From assembly GCA_003251455.1 (NCBI GenBank), contig QKFI01000093.1, positions 1-39,087 of the forward strand: a stretch of 39,087 bases of DNA, read 5' to 3'. The stretch is from Tolumonas sp. (lineage in GTDB: Bacteria; Pseudomonadota; Gammaproteobacteria; Enterobacterales; Aeromonadaceae). How positions within the stretch are numbered: position 1 is the stretch's first letter; each line of letters begins with the position of its first letter. The notes beneath the pieces are model-generated. The model had not been told where the DNA came from. It ran no database searches and was given only the letters and a program-made list of their open reading frames with translations. Below, in pieces: positions 15,122-23,165 of the stretch. Made by a program: the position numbers and the translations under genes.

Positions 15122-16549
15122 ATGACTGAGCAAGCTTTATATTTGCAATTAGCAGATAAATTGGCGCAAGCAATTCGAGAAGGCATTTTACCATCGGGTA
15201 GTCGACTGTTATCGATCCGAGATTGCGCGAAGCAAAAGAAACTCAGTATCAATACGGTGAATGCTGCTTATCGGTTACTCGAAGATAAAGGGCTGATCGA
15301 AGCAAGACCAAAGTCAGGCTATTTTGTGAAAAACCGGTTGGCAGTACCTATACAACCCCTCAAACCAACTAAAGCCACTGAACGGGAACCGGATACCCTC
15401 AATACATTTATTGAAGAAGTACTCTCTCATCAAAATCGGCCGGACTATATTGATTTTGGTCTTGCTTGTCCGAGAGGGAAGGCTTTTTATCCTTCAGAAC
15501 GACTATCTCGTTTAACTGCAGGTATTCTGCGTCGACATGGTGATCTGGTGGCACAATATGCACTACCGCCCGGTTCTTTATCGCTACGCCAGCAGATTGC
15601 ATTACGATTAACGCAATTAGGTATGTCAGTGTCTGCGGATGAGCTGATTTTGACGCATGGAGTCCTGGATGCATTGAATTTAGCGATTCGTACCGTAGCA
15701 AAGGCAGGTGATACCGTCATTGTTGAGACGCCAACCTATTTCAATTTGTATTCGTTGCTGGAAACACATGGCATTTTTTGGAAAGAGATCACAACGAATC
15801 CTGTATCAGGTATGGATTTAGACGAACTGGAACACGTGATCCAAACAGAAAAGATCGCCGCAATCATAACGATACCGACGGTTCACAACCCGCTTGGTTT
15901 TACGATGAGTCGTGCAGAGAAAGCTCGGCTCGCCAAAATTGCCAATCAATATCAGATCCCAGTCATTGAAGATGCACAGCACTCCGATTTGCAATTTGTG
16001 AATCCCCCTGAGCCATTATTAAAAGCATATGATCAAGACGGTTGGATCATGACCTGTGCCAGTTATACCAAAACACTGGCACCAGATTTTCGGATTGGCT
16101 GGATTGCTCCGGGACGGTTTCAGGAACAAATTCGTAAACTTAAGTTTTTAACCAGTGTTGCGGAGTCAACTTTATTATCTGAAGCCATTGCTCAATTTCT
16201 TGAGAATGGTGGCTATGAACGGCATTTACGACACGTGAGACGGTTATACGCCATACAGATTGACCAGATCCGTGCGTTGATTGCGCAGTATTTTCCTGCA
16301 GGTACCAGAGCTAGCCAACCCACAGGTGGATTTATTCTCTGGCTGGAGTTACCTGAAACGATCGATAGTTTAGAACTTGCAAGACGTGCCATGGCCGAAC
16401 ATATCGTTTGTATTCCGGGTCAGTTATATTCTCTGAACCGACGCTATCAGCATTGCTTGCGATTGACTTGTTGTTTTGAAATGACAGAGAAATATCAGAA
16501 AGGAATAGCTCGATTAGGTGCGATCGCTCATGAAATGAATCTGAAATAA
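15122..16549 (+). CDS. MocR-type GntR regulator with aminotransferase-like domain
   Basis: The N-terminal GntR winged helix (residues 1-75; SGSRLLSIRDCAKQKKLSINTVNAAYRLLEDKGLIEARPKSGYFV) is joined by a linker to a fold-type I aminotransferase domain (about 110-475). The PLP-binding parts are intact: ETPTYFNLYSLLETHG, the Asp in PVIEDAQHSDL, and the Schiff-base Lys in CASYTKTLAPDFRIGW. Such proteins sense PLP-linked amino acids and rarely catalyse. The track begins at a GTG; the next codon, ATG (15122), is equally plausible, and no strong ribosome site is visible. It probably controls the divergent RhtC-like exporter and itself. Confidence 0.87.
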   Translation: MTEQALYLQLADKLAQAIREGILPSGSRLLSIRDCAKQKKLSINTVNAAYRLLEDKGLIEARPKSGYFVKNRLAVPIQPLKPTKATEREPDTLNTFIEEVLSHQNRPDYIDFGLACPRGKAFYPSERLSRLTAGILRRHGDLVAQYALPPGSLSLRQQIALRLTQLGMSVSADELILTHGVLDALNLAIRTVAKAGDTVIVETPTYFNLYSLLETHGIFWKEITTNPVSGMDLDELEHVIQTEKIAAIITIPTVHNPLGFTMSRAEKARLAKIANQYQIPVIEDAQHSDLQFVNPPEPLLKAYDQDGWIMTCASYTKTLAPDFRIGWIAPGRFQEQIRKLKFLTSVAESTLLSEAIAQFLENGGYERHLRHVRRLYAIQIDQIRALIAQYFPAGTRASQPTGGFILWLELPETIDSLELARRAMAEHIVCIPGQLYSLNRRYQHCLRLTCCFEMTEKYQKGIARLGAIAHEMNLK

Positions 16550-16614
16550 AACTGAAAGTAGACTTATAAGATTTTAAAACAGGGGGTGATGATATTTGCG
16601 ATATAAACCAGAAA

Positions 16615-16690
16615 TGGCTCCCTCGACTGGACTCGAACCAGTGACATACGGATTAACAGTCCGCCGTTCTACCGACTGAACTACGAGGGA
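16615..16690 (-). tRNA. tRNA-Asn (GUU), copy 1
   Basis: The minus strand reads as a full cloverleaf of 76 bases including encoded CCA: acceptor TCCCTCG/CGAGGGA, D-arm GTTCAGTCGGTAGAAC, anticodon loop CTGTTAATC with anticodon GTT, and T-arm ACTGGTTCGAGTCCAGT. It is the last of three tandem copies in the direction of transcription. Confidence 0.96.
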
Positions 16691-16694
16691 AAAG

Positions 16695-16770
16695 TGGCTC
16701 CTCCTGCTGGACTTGAACCAGCGACATACGGATTAACAGTCCGCCGTTCTACCGACTGAACTAAGGAGGA
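16695..16770 (-). tRNA. tRNA-Asn (GUU), copy 2
   Basis: It has the same body as copy 1, but the acceptor stem is TCCTCCT/AGGAGGA and the T-arm is GCTGGTTCAAGTCCAGC, with the pairs changed together. CCA is encoded. The gap to copy 1 is four bases. Confidence 0.96.
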
Positions 16771-16788
16771 ATTAATTTGTCTAGATGA

Positions 16789-16864
16789 TGGCTCCTCCTG
16801 CTGGACTTGAACCAGCGACATACGGATTAACAGTCCGCCGTTCTACCGACTGAACTAAGGAGGA
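16789..16864 (-). tRNA. tRNA-Asn (GUU), copy 3
   Basis: Identical to copy 2 as far as I can read. It is the first gene of the three-tRNA transcript, 17 bases after the GC-rich discriminator of a strong promoter. Confidence 0.96.
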
Positions 16865-16880
16865 ATCGTTCTCATCTCGA

Positions 16881-16917
16881 CGGGGCGCATGTTACTGATT
16901 GGTCTGGTGACTGTCAA
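16881..16917 (-). promoter_or_regulatory. Sigma-70 promoter of the tRNA-Asn triplet with GC-rich discriminator
   Basis: On the minus strand TTGACA (16912-16917), a 17-base spacer and TAACAT (16889-16894) are followed by ATGCGCCCCG. A perfect -35 and a GC-rich discriminator are typical of stable-RNA promoters under stringent control. Confidence 0.75.
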
Positions 16918-17000
16918 CTGATGAAACACCAAAATCAGACCATTTCATATCGTTTGCTGAATTGATAACCAGTTTGTATCAGTTTCAATCAGGGATGAGG

Positions 17001-17290
17001 TTATCAACAGGGAAGTCGATGCCAGTGATATCAAGGCCTGTAGCACGTTACCCACAGAATCTGTGGATAACCATGTGAATTATTTCCTCATATCTTGCTG
17101 AAAGCCGCATGCTGTAAGGATTTGAAAAAAGTATGATGAATATATTGCAAAAAAATATTATATAAAAATCAATAAGATATAAAAAATTGCTGCGAGAAGT
17201 GGTATTTGATATATCAGAAATACAAATTGAAAATAGGTCTACGGAAAATGTGCATTATTTTGGCGCATTCTCTAATGGAGCCGTGGATAA
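17001..17290. other. DnaA-box cluster with adjacent AT-rich stretch (458-base gap between tRNA genes)
   Basis: The gap from 16918 to 17322 has no gene. It contains one perfect DnaA box, TGTGGATAA (reverse, 17062-17070), facing a one-mismatch box TTACCCACA (17048-17056), a one-mismatch TTATCAACA (17001-17009) and TTATCCACG in reverse (17282-17290). Bases 17108-17250 are strongly AT-rich. The facing pair is part of the interrupted palindrome CCACAGA-A-TCTGTGG. The position upstream of uvrB recalls DARS1 of E. coli, which lies between bioD and uvrB. Confidence 0.45.
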
Positions 17291-17322
17291 CTTGAATCTT
17301 TGAGGGTGAAGCAGAAGAGATA

Positions 17323-17398
17323 TGGCTCCCCCGACTGGACTCGAACCAGTGACATACGGATTAACAGTCCGCCGTTCTACCGACTGAACTACGGGGGA
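17323..17398 (-). tRNA. tRNA-Asn (GUU), copy 4
   Basis: The acceptor stem is TCCCCCG/CGGGGGA, different from the other three copies, with anticodon GTT and encoded CCA. The T-arm is the TTCGAGT form of copy 1. It has its own promoter. Confidence 0.96.
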
Positions 17399-17409
17399 AT
17401 GGGCTGAAA

Positions 17410-17438
17410 ATACTAATGATATTAGTGGTGCGGGTCAA
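17410..17438 (-). promoter_or_regulatory. Promoter of tRNA-Asn copy 4
   Basis: On the minus strand TTGACC (17433-17438), a 17-base spacer and TAGTAT (17410-17415) lie about ten bases before the tRNA 5' end. Confidence 0.65.
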
Positions 17439-17526
17439 GGCAAAAATAAGAGCTAGATCTCAATTGAGGTAAAAATGAACAAAAAGATTGATCTATAAAC
17501 AAATGAATCCTTGGTTAGATAAAAAC

Positions 17527-17546
17527 TACTGTAAAGGTGTTCAGTA
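17527..17546 (+). promoter_or_regulatory. LexA (SOS) box of uvrB
   Basis: TACTGTAAAGGTGTTCAGTA fits CTGT-N8-ACAG with one change (TCAG). The E. coli uvrB box, as I recall it, also deviates at that position. It lies 51 bases before the start codon, just before an AT-rich -10 region (TATTATATAT), so LexA would block the promoter. Confidence 0.7.
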
Positions 17547-17597
17547 TCCGAGGGAAGCATTATTATATATGTCTGTTCGGAAGGTTTAGGTCGTACG

Positions 17598-19604
17598 ATG
17601 AGTAAGCAGTTTAAACTGGCAAGTCAGTTTCAGCCGGGTGGGGATCAACCTAGAGCAATTGCACAATTATTGGACGGCATCGAGTCTGGTTTGGCGCATC
17701 AAACATTACTCGGCGTGACTGGTTCGGGGAAAACTTTCACGATGGCGAATGTGATCGCGAAATTAAACCGTCCAACCATGATCCTCGCACCCAATAAAAC
17801 GCTGGCTGCACAACTTTACGGAGAAATGAGGGAATTCTTCCCTGAAAATGCGGTCGAGTACTTTGTTTCTTATTACGATTACTATCAGCCGGAAGCCTAT
17901 GTGCCGACGACAGATACATTTATTGAAAAAGACGCATCTATTAATGATCATATTGAACAAATGCGTTTGTCTGCGACCAAAGCACTACTTGAACGACGAG
18001 ATGTGGTGATCGTCGCTTCTGTTTCTGCAATCTATGGTTTAGGTGATCCGCAATCTTATCTGAGCATGATGTTGCATTTACGTCAGGGCGATATCATCAA
18101 TCAGCGTGACATTTTGCGTCGCCTCGCTGAATTACAATACACCCGAAATGATGCTGCGTTCCAACGTGCAACGTTTCGGGTTCGAGGGGAGGTACTTGAT
18201 ATCTTTCCTGCTGAATCGGACAAACTTGCTCTTCGGGTTGAATTATTCGATGAAGAAGTGGAACGATTAAGTCTGTTTGATCCATTGACGGGGGCGGTCG
18301 AAAAGGTCATTCCCCGGTTTACGATCTTTCCTAAAAGTCACTATGTAACACCCCGCGATACCATTTTACAGGCCATTGAACAGATTAAAGAAGAGCTTGC
18401 CGTTCGTCGTCAGCAGTTTCTGGATGCAAATAAGCTTCTGGAAGAACAACGGATCACGCAACGAACGTTGTTCGATATCGAAATGATGCAGGAACTAGGC
18501 TATTGCTCTGGCATCGAAAACTATTCCCGTTATTTATCCGGTCGTGCTGCGGGCGAACCGCCGCCAACCCTATTCGACTATTTACCTGGCGATGGTCTGC
18601 TGATTATTGATGAATCGCACGTGACCGTACCGCAAATTGGCGGCATGTATAAAGGCGACCGCTCTCGCAAAGAAACGCTGGTTGAATATGGTTTCCGCTT
18701 ACCATCCGCTTTAGACAACCGTCCATTAAAGTTTGATGAGTTTGAATCACTGATGCCACAAACCGTATTTGTTTCAGCAACGCCAGCTGCTTATGAACTT
18801 GAAAAATCGGGTGGCGAGATTGTTGAACAGGTTGTTCGTCCAACAGGCTTGCTTGATCCGGTGGTTGAAGTGAGACCGGTCACCACGCAGGTGGATGATC
18901 TGCTCTCAGAAATTCGCTTACGCGTTAAATCAGATGAACGTGTGCTGGTGACGACGTTAACAAAACGGATGGCTGAGGATTTAACCGAATATCTGCATGA
19001 GCATGACGTGCGTGTACGTTATCTGCATTCGGACATTGATACTGTTGAGCGTATGGAGATCATTCGTGATCTGCGTCTTGGTGAGTTTGATGTTTTAGTC
19101 GGAATCAACTTATTAAGGGAAGGGTTGGACATGCCAGAGGTGTCTCTGGTTGCCATTTTAGATGCAGATAAAGAAGGGTTCTTGCGTTCAACTCGCTCTT
19201 TGATTCAAACCATCGGCCGTGCTGCACGTAACCTGAATGGGAAAGCAATTTTATATGGGGATAAAATTACCGATTCGATGAAGGTTGCGATTGATGAAAC
19301 AAATCGTCGACGGGCAAAACAGCAGGCGTTCAACGAAGAGAATGGCATCACGCCACAAGGCTTGAAGAAAAAGGTTGTGGATGTCATGCAATTGGGAGGT
19401 GTTTCCGGCAGCAATAAATCAGGCAAACTGAGACAAGTTGCTGAACCCGCAGGTAGTTATAAACGACTGCATCCTGATGAAATTGCGAAAGAAATCAAAC
19501 GTCTTGAAAACCAGATGTTTGAACATGCACGTAATCTTGAATTTGAACAAGCCGCAGCTTTACGCGACCAAATTCAGGCGTTACAGCAACAATTGATTTT
19601 TTGA
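17598..19604 (+). CDS. uvrB: Excinuclease ABC subunit B
   Basis: UvrB takes over the lesion from UvrA and presents the strand to UvrC in nucleotide excision repair. All parts are present in the 668 residues: Walker A GVTGSGKT (39-46), the beta-hairpin region [28 protein letters not shown], the helicase motif IIDESH, the C-terminal helicase motifs ([30 protein letters not shown]) and the UVR domain in the last 40 residues ([24 protein letters not shown]) that binds UvrC. Length fits E. coli UvrB (673). A LexA-like box precedes it, so SOS induction is expected. Confidence 0.97.
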   Translation: MSKQFKLASQFQPGGDQPRAIAQLLDGIESGLAHQTLLGVTGSGKTFTMANVIAKLNRPTMILAPNKTLAAQLYGEMREFFPENAVEYFVSYYDYYQPEAYVPTTDTFIEKDASINDHIEQMRLSATKALLERRDVVIVASVSAIYGLGDPQSYLSMMLHLRQGDIINQRDILRRLAELQYTRNDAAFQRATFRVRGEVLDIFPAESDKLALRVELFDEEVERLSLFDPLTGAVEKVIPRFTIFPKSHYVTPRDTILQAIEQIKEELAVRRQQFLDANKLLEEQRITQRTLFDIEMMQELGYCSGIENYSRYLSGRAAGEPPPTLFDYLPGDGLLIIDESHVTVPQIGGMYKGDRSRKETLVEYGFRLPSALDNRPLKFDEFESLMPQTVFVSATPAAYELEKSGGEIVEQVVRPTGLLDPVVEVRPVTTQVDDLLSEIRLRVKSDERVLVTTLTKRMAEDLTEYLHEHDVRVRYLHSDIDTVERMEIIRDLRLGEFDVLVGINLLREGLDMPEVSLVAILDADKEGFLRSTRSLIQTIGRAARNLNGKAILYGDKITDSMKVAIDETNRRRAKQQAFNEENGITPQGLKKKVVDVMQLGGVSGSNKSGKLRQVAEPAGSYKRLHPDEIAKEIKRLENQMFEHARNLEFEQAAALRDQIQALQQQLIF

Positions 19605-19617
19605 TTCTCCGATATGT

Positions 19618-19643
19618 AAAAAAACCGCCTATTGGCGGTTTTT
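19618..19643. terminator. Bidirectional terminator between uvrB and folE
   Basis: AAAAACCGCC-TATT-GGCGGTTTTT is followed by T on one strand and, in mirror image, on the other, so it ends both converging genes. Confidence 0.85.
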
Positions 19644-20294
19644 TTATTGTTTACTTAAGAACTCATGGCGTGTGGCAGCATTCTTTTTAAAGTTACCGCC
19701 CAGTGCTGTTGTCGTGGTTTGACTGCTTGCATCCATGACGCCACGTGATTTTACACAATAATGTGTTGCGGTGATCGAGACTGCCACGTTCTCTGTGTCG
19801 AGCAGCGCCTGAAGGGCAACAAGGATCTGTTGTGTCAAACGTTCCTGCACCTGAGGGCGTTTCGCAAAGAAATTCACGATACGATTGATTTTTGAAAGAC
19901 CGATGATTTTATCTCTCGGAATGTACGCAACCGTTGCATAACCATCAATCGTCACGAAGTGATGTTCACAGGTACTGGTCACACCAATATCCTGTACCTT
20001 AATCATTTCGTCAGTTCCCATTTTGTTTTCAATCAACGTGATTTTTGGGAACGTTGCGTAATCAAGTCCAGAAAATATTTCGTTCACATACATTTTCGCA
20101 ATGCGGTGCGGCGTTTCAGCCAGACTGTCATCGTTCAGGTCTAAACCGAGTAATGACATGATTGCCGTCATGTGTTGTTCAATTTGCTCTTTCTTTTCCT
20201 GCGCAGTAAATGGTGTTTGCTGCATCGGTGTTTCTAATCCCCGGCTTTCCAGGGCAGAGCGGACTAGTACGGCTTCTTTACTTAGTTGGGTCAT
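19644..20294 (-). CDS. folE: GTP cyclohydrolase I
   Basis: The enzyme opens GTP to 7,8-dihydroneopterin triphosphate, the first step of folate (and queuosine-type) synthesis, as a cytoplasmic decamer. The sequence follows E. coli FolE along its length: [21 protein letters not shown], the zinc Cys-His pair in [31 protein letters not shown] and the second zinc Cys in HYCVKSRG. The presence of these Cys marks it as the zinc-dependent type IA. AGGAG lies about ten bases before the ATG, and a TATAAT -10 lies at 20351-20356 on the minus strand. Confidence 0.97.
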   Translation of the reverse strand: MTQLSKEAVLVRSALESRGLETPMQQTPFTAQEKKEQIEQHMTAIMSLLGLDLNDDSLAETPHRIAKMYVNEIFSGLDYATFPKITLIENKMGTDEMIKVQDIGVTSTCEHHFVTIDGYATVAYIPRDKIIGLSKINRIVNFFAKRPQVQERLTQQILVALQALLDTENVAVSITATHYCVKSRGVMDASSQTTTTALGGNFKKNAATRHEFLSKQ

Positions 20295-20503
20295 GCTGAA
20301 TATTACTCCTGCGCCATAAATGACATGATGTGACGCATATTTGCAGCCCTATTATACACATCAGATGCAACTTTGGACGAGTGGCATCTTCACGAATGCG
20401 TAATATGCGCAAGTATGTAAAAAGGTTTGCTTTGTTTTCAATGAAGGATTATGAAAAGTCAAATTTTTGGCGTATAATCAAAGTCTAAATTATAGACATC
20501 TAA

Positions 20504-20565
20504 TGCAATTTAGAAATGCAAAACTAATCAGAGTCATTTGCAAATTGCAAACAAATGCAATTTGC
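20504..20565. repeat. Cluster of short TTGCAA/TGCAATTT palindromes upstream of an orphan promoter
   Basis: In 62 bases there are the near-palindrome TGCAATTT-AGA-AATGCA, the perfect palindrome ATTTGCAAAT inside TTTGCAA-A-TTGCAAA, and CAAAT-GCA-ATTTG. They end 25 bases before a TATAAT box and look like an operator array for an unknown regulator. Confidence 0.5.
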
Positions 20566-20583
20566 GAGAGAAAACATGAAAAG

Positions 20584-20595
20584 ATGTGCTATAAT
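20584..20595 (+). promoter_or_regulatory. Extended -10 promoter of the orphan transcript
   Basis: TGC-TATAAT (hexamer 20590-20595) is a perfect extended -10 element. No good -35 is seen at standard spacing. A second TATAAT lies upstream at 20473-20478. Confidence 0.5.
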
Positions 20596-20624
20596 TGCAT
20601 CATTAAATTGATCAAGAATTCATC

Positions 20625-20672
20625 ATGAAAAAATATTTTTGTATATATATCAAGCAAAAAGCTTGGAAATAA
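20625..20672 (+). CDS. Possible 15-residue leader peptide inside the orphan transcript
   Basis: ATG AAA AAA TAT begins a 15-codon frame ending in TAA, rich in Lys and aromatic residues. There is no ribosome site of standard quality upstream, so it may be chance. Confidence 0.2.
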   Translation: MKKYFCIYIKQKAWK

Positions 20673-20749
20673 TATTTTTTCAATAACGTGAAGAAATTGG
20701 CATATTTTTTTCATGTATAAAGATGTAAACCAGTTTTATCCCGTGCTCT

Positions 20750-20801
20750 CTTCAGCAAAAGCTGAAGTTCGGTCAACTACATTGTAGTTGACCTTTTTTT
20801 T
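20750..20801 (+). terminator. Double hairpin and T-tract ending the orphan transcript
   Basis: A seven-base stem with AAAA loop is followed after three bases by a ten-base stem with ATT loop and eight T. The T-run is only on the plus strand, so it does not belong to sbcB or folE. Confidence 0.8.
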
Positions 20802-20803
20802 AT

Positions 20804-22219
20804 CTATCTTCCTTGAAGATACAGCGCAAGCGAACGAATGATATTCCAGTCACGTGAGTCTTGCGGTTTGTCTTCCAGCAATCTTTCCAGTTGAAGTAAA
20901 TACGATTCAGCTTTCTGATTAAGTATATCCATACAATGGTGCTGCCACCGTTCTTGTTCTCTGGATGATAAGGTTTGAGGATAGTTTCTAGCTCGATAAC
21001 GGAAGAGCAGGGTTGGTAAACGTGGATCCTGGAACTGATAATTGATACCAGATAATTGTTCTGGTGTTGCTTGATGAATTAAATCAATGGCAGCGCGATC
21101 GGCTTCAGAGAAAAATCCTTGATACAGCATTTGTTCTGGTTCCTGATTCGCAGGCGGAATATATTCATCGCTAAAAATCCCAACCAGTTTTTCTCGTATT
21201 TCAGGGGTTTGTCTTAGAATCTGCAAATTATTCATGACAAGGTCACGGTTAATTCCTAATTCTTGCGCACGCTGATCACTTAAACTAGCCGCGGGTGCCA
21301 GAACCGGACATTTATTGATGTGAACCAGTTTCACCGGAACTCTTGTTTCTCCGCCCAAATCAGCATTGCTGGTATACAGTCGATCTCGCAGTGCATCGAC
21401 ATCAAGTTCAAGTAGTGGTGTCAAATCCTGATGCAGATCGACCACAATGACCGAATTATTGTTTGTTGGATGCCATGCCATGGGGGCGATCCAGGAAACA
21501 CAACCTTGCCAGGCCGAAAACATCCCTGAAACATGAACTAGTGGTTTGATATTAATAATATCGATCAGCTGTTTGAGTTTATTTTTATTCCGATGTTCAA
21601 ATAAGTATTCCATTAAACGGGGCTGTGCCTGCTTCAGGCATTTTGCAATTCCGATGGTTGCGTAGACATCAGCCATCGCATCATGGGCATTTTCATGCGA
21701 TATGCCGTTGGCAACTGATAGCTTTTCAAGACGGAAAGAGGGTTTGCCTTCCTCATCAAATACCCAATGAATGCCTTCAGGGCGCAGCGCATAAAAGGCT
21801 CTGACGACATCGAGCAAATCCCAGCGAGAGTTACCGTTTTGCCAGCTATACGCGTATGGATCTATAAAATTGCGGTAGAACCCGTAGCGGGTAAATTCAT
21901 CATCAAAACGAATATTGTTATAGCCAAGAATGCAAGTGCCGGGTGTCGAAAACAATTGATGAATGGTTTCGAAAAAATCGGCTTCGCAATACCCATTCTG
22001 ATTTGCGATTTGGGGTGTGATTCCAGTAATCAGGCAAGCTTCGGGTTCAGGTAGATAATCCGTCGCCATACGGCAGTACACAACGGTAGGATCACTACAG
22101 ATGTTGAAATCACTGTCAGTTCTTATGCCAGCAAATTGTGCTGGGCGATCTTTGGCTGGATTCGCACCAAAAGTCTCATAATCGTGGAATAAAAAAGAAT
22201 GCTGGACTGAAGTTCCCAA
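20804..22219 (-). CDS. sbcB: Exodeoxyribonuclease I
   Basis: ExoI degrades single-stranded DNA from 3' to 5' and takes part in mismatch repair and recombination. The DEDDh exonuclease domain is complete: FLFHDYETFG with Asp and Glu, the second acidic motif in LGYNNIRFDDEFTR, and HDAMADVYATIG with His and Asp. The SH3-like and C-terminal domains follow (KPLVHVSGMFSAWQG, VKLVHINKCPVL, ADRAAIDLI). Length 471 against 475 in E. coli. The start is unusual: the frame has a TAA seven codons upstream and no ATG or GTG before the first motif, so a TTG at 22219 (or an ATT just before it) must be used. This suggests low expression. Confidence 0.95.
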   Translation of the reverse strand: MGTSVQHSFLFHDYETFGANPAKDRPAQFAGIRTDSDFNICSDPTVVYCRMATDYLPEPEACLITGITPQIANQNGYCEADFFETIHQLFSTPGTCILGYNNIRFDDEFTRYGFYRNFIDPYAYSWQNGNSRWDLLDVVRAFYALRPEGIHWVFDEEGKPSFRLEKLSVANGISHENAHDAMADVYATIGIAKCLKQAQPRLMEYLFEHRNKNKLKQLIDIINIKPLVHVSGMFSAWQGCVSWIAPMAWHPTNNNSVIVVDLHQDLTPLLELDVDALRDRLYTSNADLGGETRVPVKLVHINKCPVLAPAASLSDQRAQELGINRDLVMNNLQILRQTPEIREKLVGIFSDEYIPPANQEPEQMLYQGFFSEADRAAIDLIHQATPEQLSGINYQFQDPRLPTLLFRYRARNYPQTLSSREQERWQHHCMDILNQKAESYLLQLERLLEDKPQDSRDWNIIRSLALYLQGR

Positions 22220-22278
22220 AATGACACCATAACCCGGTTATTTATCGTGTATCTGGCTATTTTGGCTGAAAAACGGGA

Positions 22279-22312
22279 ATAAAAAAACCCAGTCAACATC
22301 GCTGCTGACTGG
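22279..22312 (-). terminator. Terminator of the Anbu operon
   Basis: CCCAGTCA and TGACTGGG pair around ten bases; on the minus strand the stem is followed by T-rich sequence. It lies about 100 bases after the Anbu stop. The gap also has a nested inverted repeat (AATTGC...GGCA...TGCC...GCAATT, 22330-22369) of unknown use. Confidence 0.75.
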
Positions 22313-22410
22313 GACAAGACTCAATGTTTAATTGCAGTGGCATTAAGTTAGAGTGCCTCTTTCGCAATTAGTTCCGTGAAGTTGCATTTTTTTTGTGATT
22401 TCTCTCACCA

Positions 22411-23130
22411 TTATGGTGAAAACGGAGGTAAATCTTTAAATAATTTTTGTAATCCCTCACCCCAGGCTTTCCTTAATGCCAGAAAATGAGGATGTGACTC
22501 TGTGATACGGTATTGTTTTTCAACCGAAAAACTATTGGTTTGATAAATCATGATATCCAGCGGTAAGCCAACCGAAAGGTTGCTTCGCAAAGTTGAATCA
22601 ATCGAAATCAAAGCACATTGCATGGCTGTTTCAAGCGGCGTATTAAATTGAACAATCCGATCAATGATCGGTTTTCCATATTTGCTTTCACCAATCTGGA
22701 AATATGGCGTGTCAGGGGTCGCCTCAATAAAATTTCCTTCCGGATAGATATGAAACAACCGGTGTGTTTCTCCACGGATCTGACCACCCAGTAGGATATT
22801 ACACCCAAAGTTGACATGACTCTGCTGCTGGCCGCCATCGCGAGCAATAATGCCTCGAACTACATTGCCCACTAGTTCAGCAGCTTCATAAAGTGATGTC
22901 ACTGTCGAAAGACTTTCTTCTTCCGGATTTTGTAACTGTTGTTTGAGCAGGGTAATGACACTTTGTGTGGTCGCAAGATTGCCCGCACTTTGTAAAACAA
23001 TCACCCGATCTTCGAAATTGAATACATGTAGTTTTTTAAAAACAGCAATGTGATCAACACCTGCGTTCGTCCGCGAGTCCGACGCAAACACAACGCCATC
23101 TGCCAGACACATGGCAACGCAATAAGTCAT
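22411..23130 (-). CDS. Anbu-type proteasome-like peptidase
   Basis: This 239-residue protein is of the 20S proteasome beta/HslV fold, Anbu (ancestral beta subunit) group. Met is followed by Thr2, the expected N-terminal nucleophile after Met removal. With Thr as residue 1, Asp17 in FASDSRTNAG and a Lys near 32 fall at catalytic positions. FGCNILLGGQI and IGESKYGKPIIDR are typical Anbu segments. Known Anbu proteins form open helical or ring assemblies with weak or unknown peptidase activity. It is the last gene of a four-gene operon with ATP-grasp, alpha-E and transglutaminase-like proteins, the known Anbu neighbourhood. AGGA precedes its ATG. A peptide or amide-linked tag made by the ATP-grasp enzyme may be its substrate; that is inference. 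Confidence 0.88.
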   Translation of the reverse strand: MTYCVAMCLADGVVFASDSRTNAGVDHIAVFKKLHVFNFEDRVIVLQSAGNLATTQSVITLLKQQLQNPEEESLSTVTSLYEAAELVGNVVRGIIARDGGQQQSHVNFGCNILLGGQIRGETHRLFHIYPEGNFIEATPDTPYFQIGESKYGKPIIDRIVQFNTPLETAMQCALISIDSTLRSNLSVGLPLDIMIYQTNSFSVEKQYRITESHPHFLALRKAWGEGLQKLFKDLPPFSP

Positions 23131-23165
23131 AATCTGATTCCTCGGTCAACAAAGTGCGCTTTCTA

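Larger units (their letters stand above)
20602..20801 (+). ncRNA. Candidate small RNA between folE and sbcB
   Basis: About 200 bases run from an extended -10 promoter to a textbook terminator, with no gene of normal size and with both neighbours on the opposite strand. The 3' end has two hairpins, CTTCAGC-AAAA-GCTGAAG and GGTCAACTAC-ATT-GTAGTTGACC, followed by eight T, as in many Hfq-bound RNAs. The only ORF is a 15-codon frame (MKKYFCIYIKQKAWK) at 20625-20672 without a clear ribosome site. I do not recognise the RNA as a known family. Confidence 0.5.

Noticed and set aside
16918-17322. Chromosomal origin oriC
   Set aside because: DnaA boxes and AT-rich DNA are present, but the usual neighbours (mnmG, mioC, dnaA, rpmH) are absent, so a DnaA-control site is more likely than oriC.
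16615-17398. CRISPR-like array
   Set aside because: The repeated units are complete tRNA-Asn genes, not short direct repeats with spacers.
20750-20801. Terminator of sbcB
   Set aside because: The T-run is only on the plus strand, opposite to sbcB transcription.
22400-22420. TCACC-ATTAT-GGTGA hairpin at the Anbu stop as terminator
   Set aside because: No T-run follows on the minus strand; the stronger hairpin at 22279-22312 serves that role.
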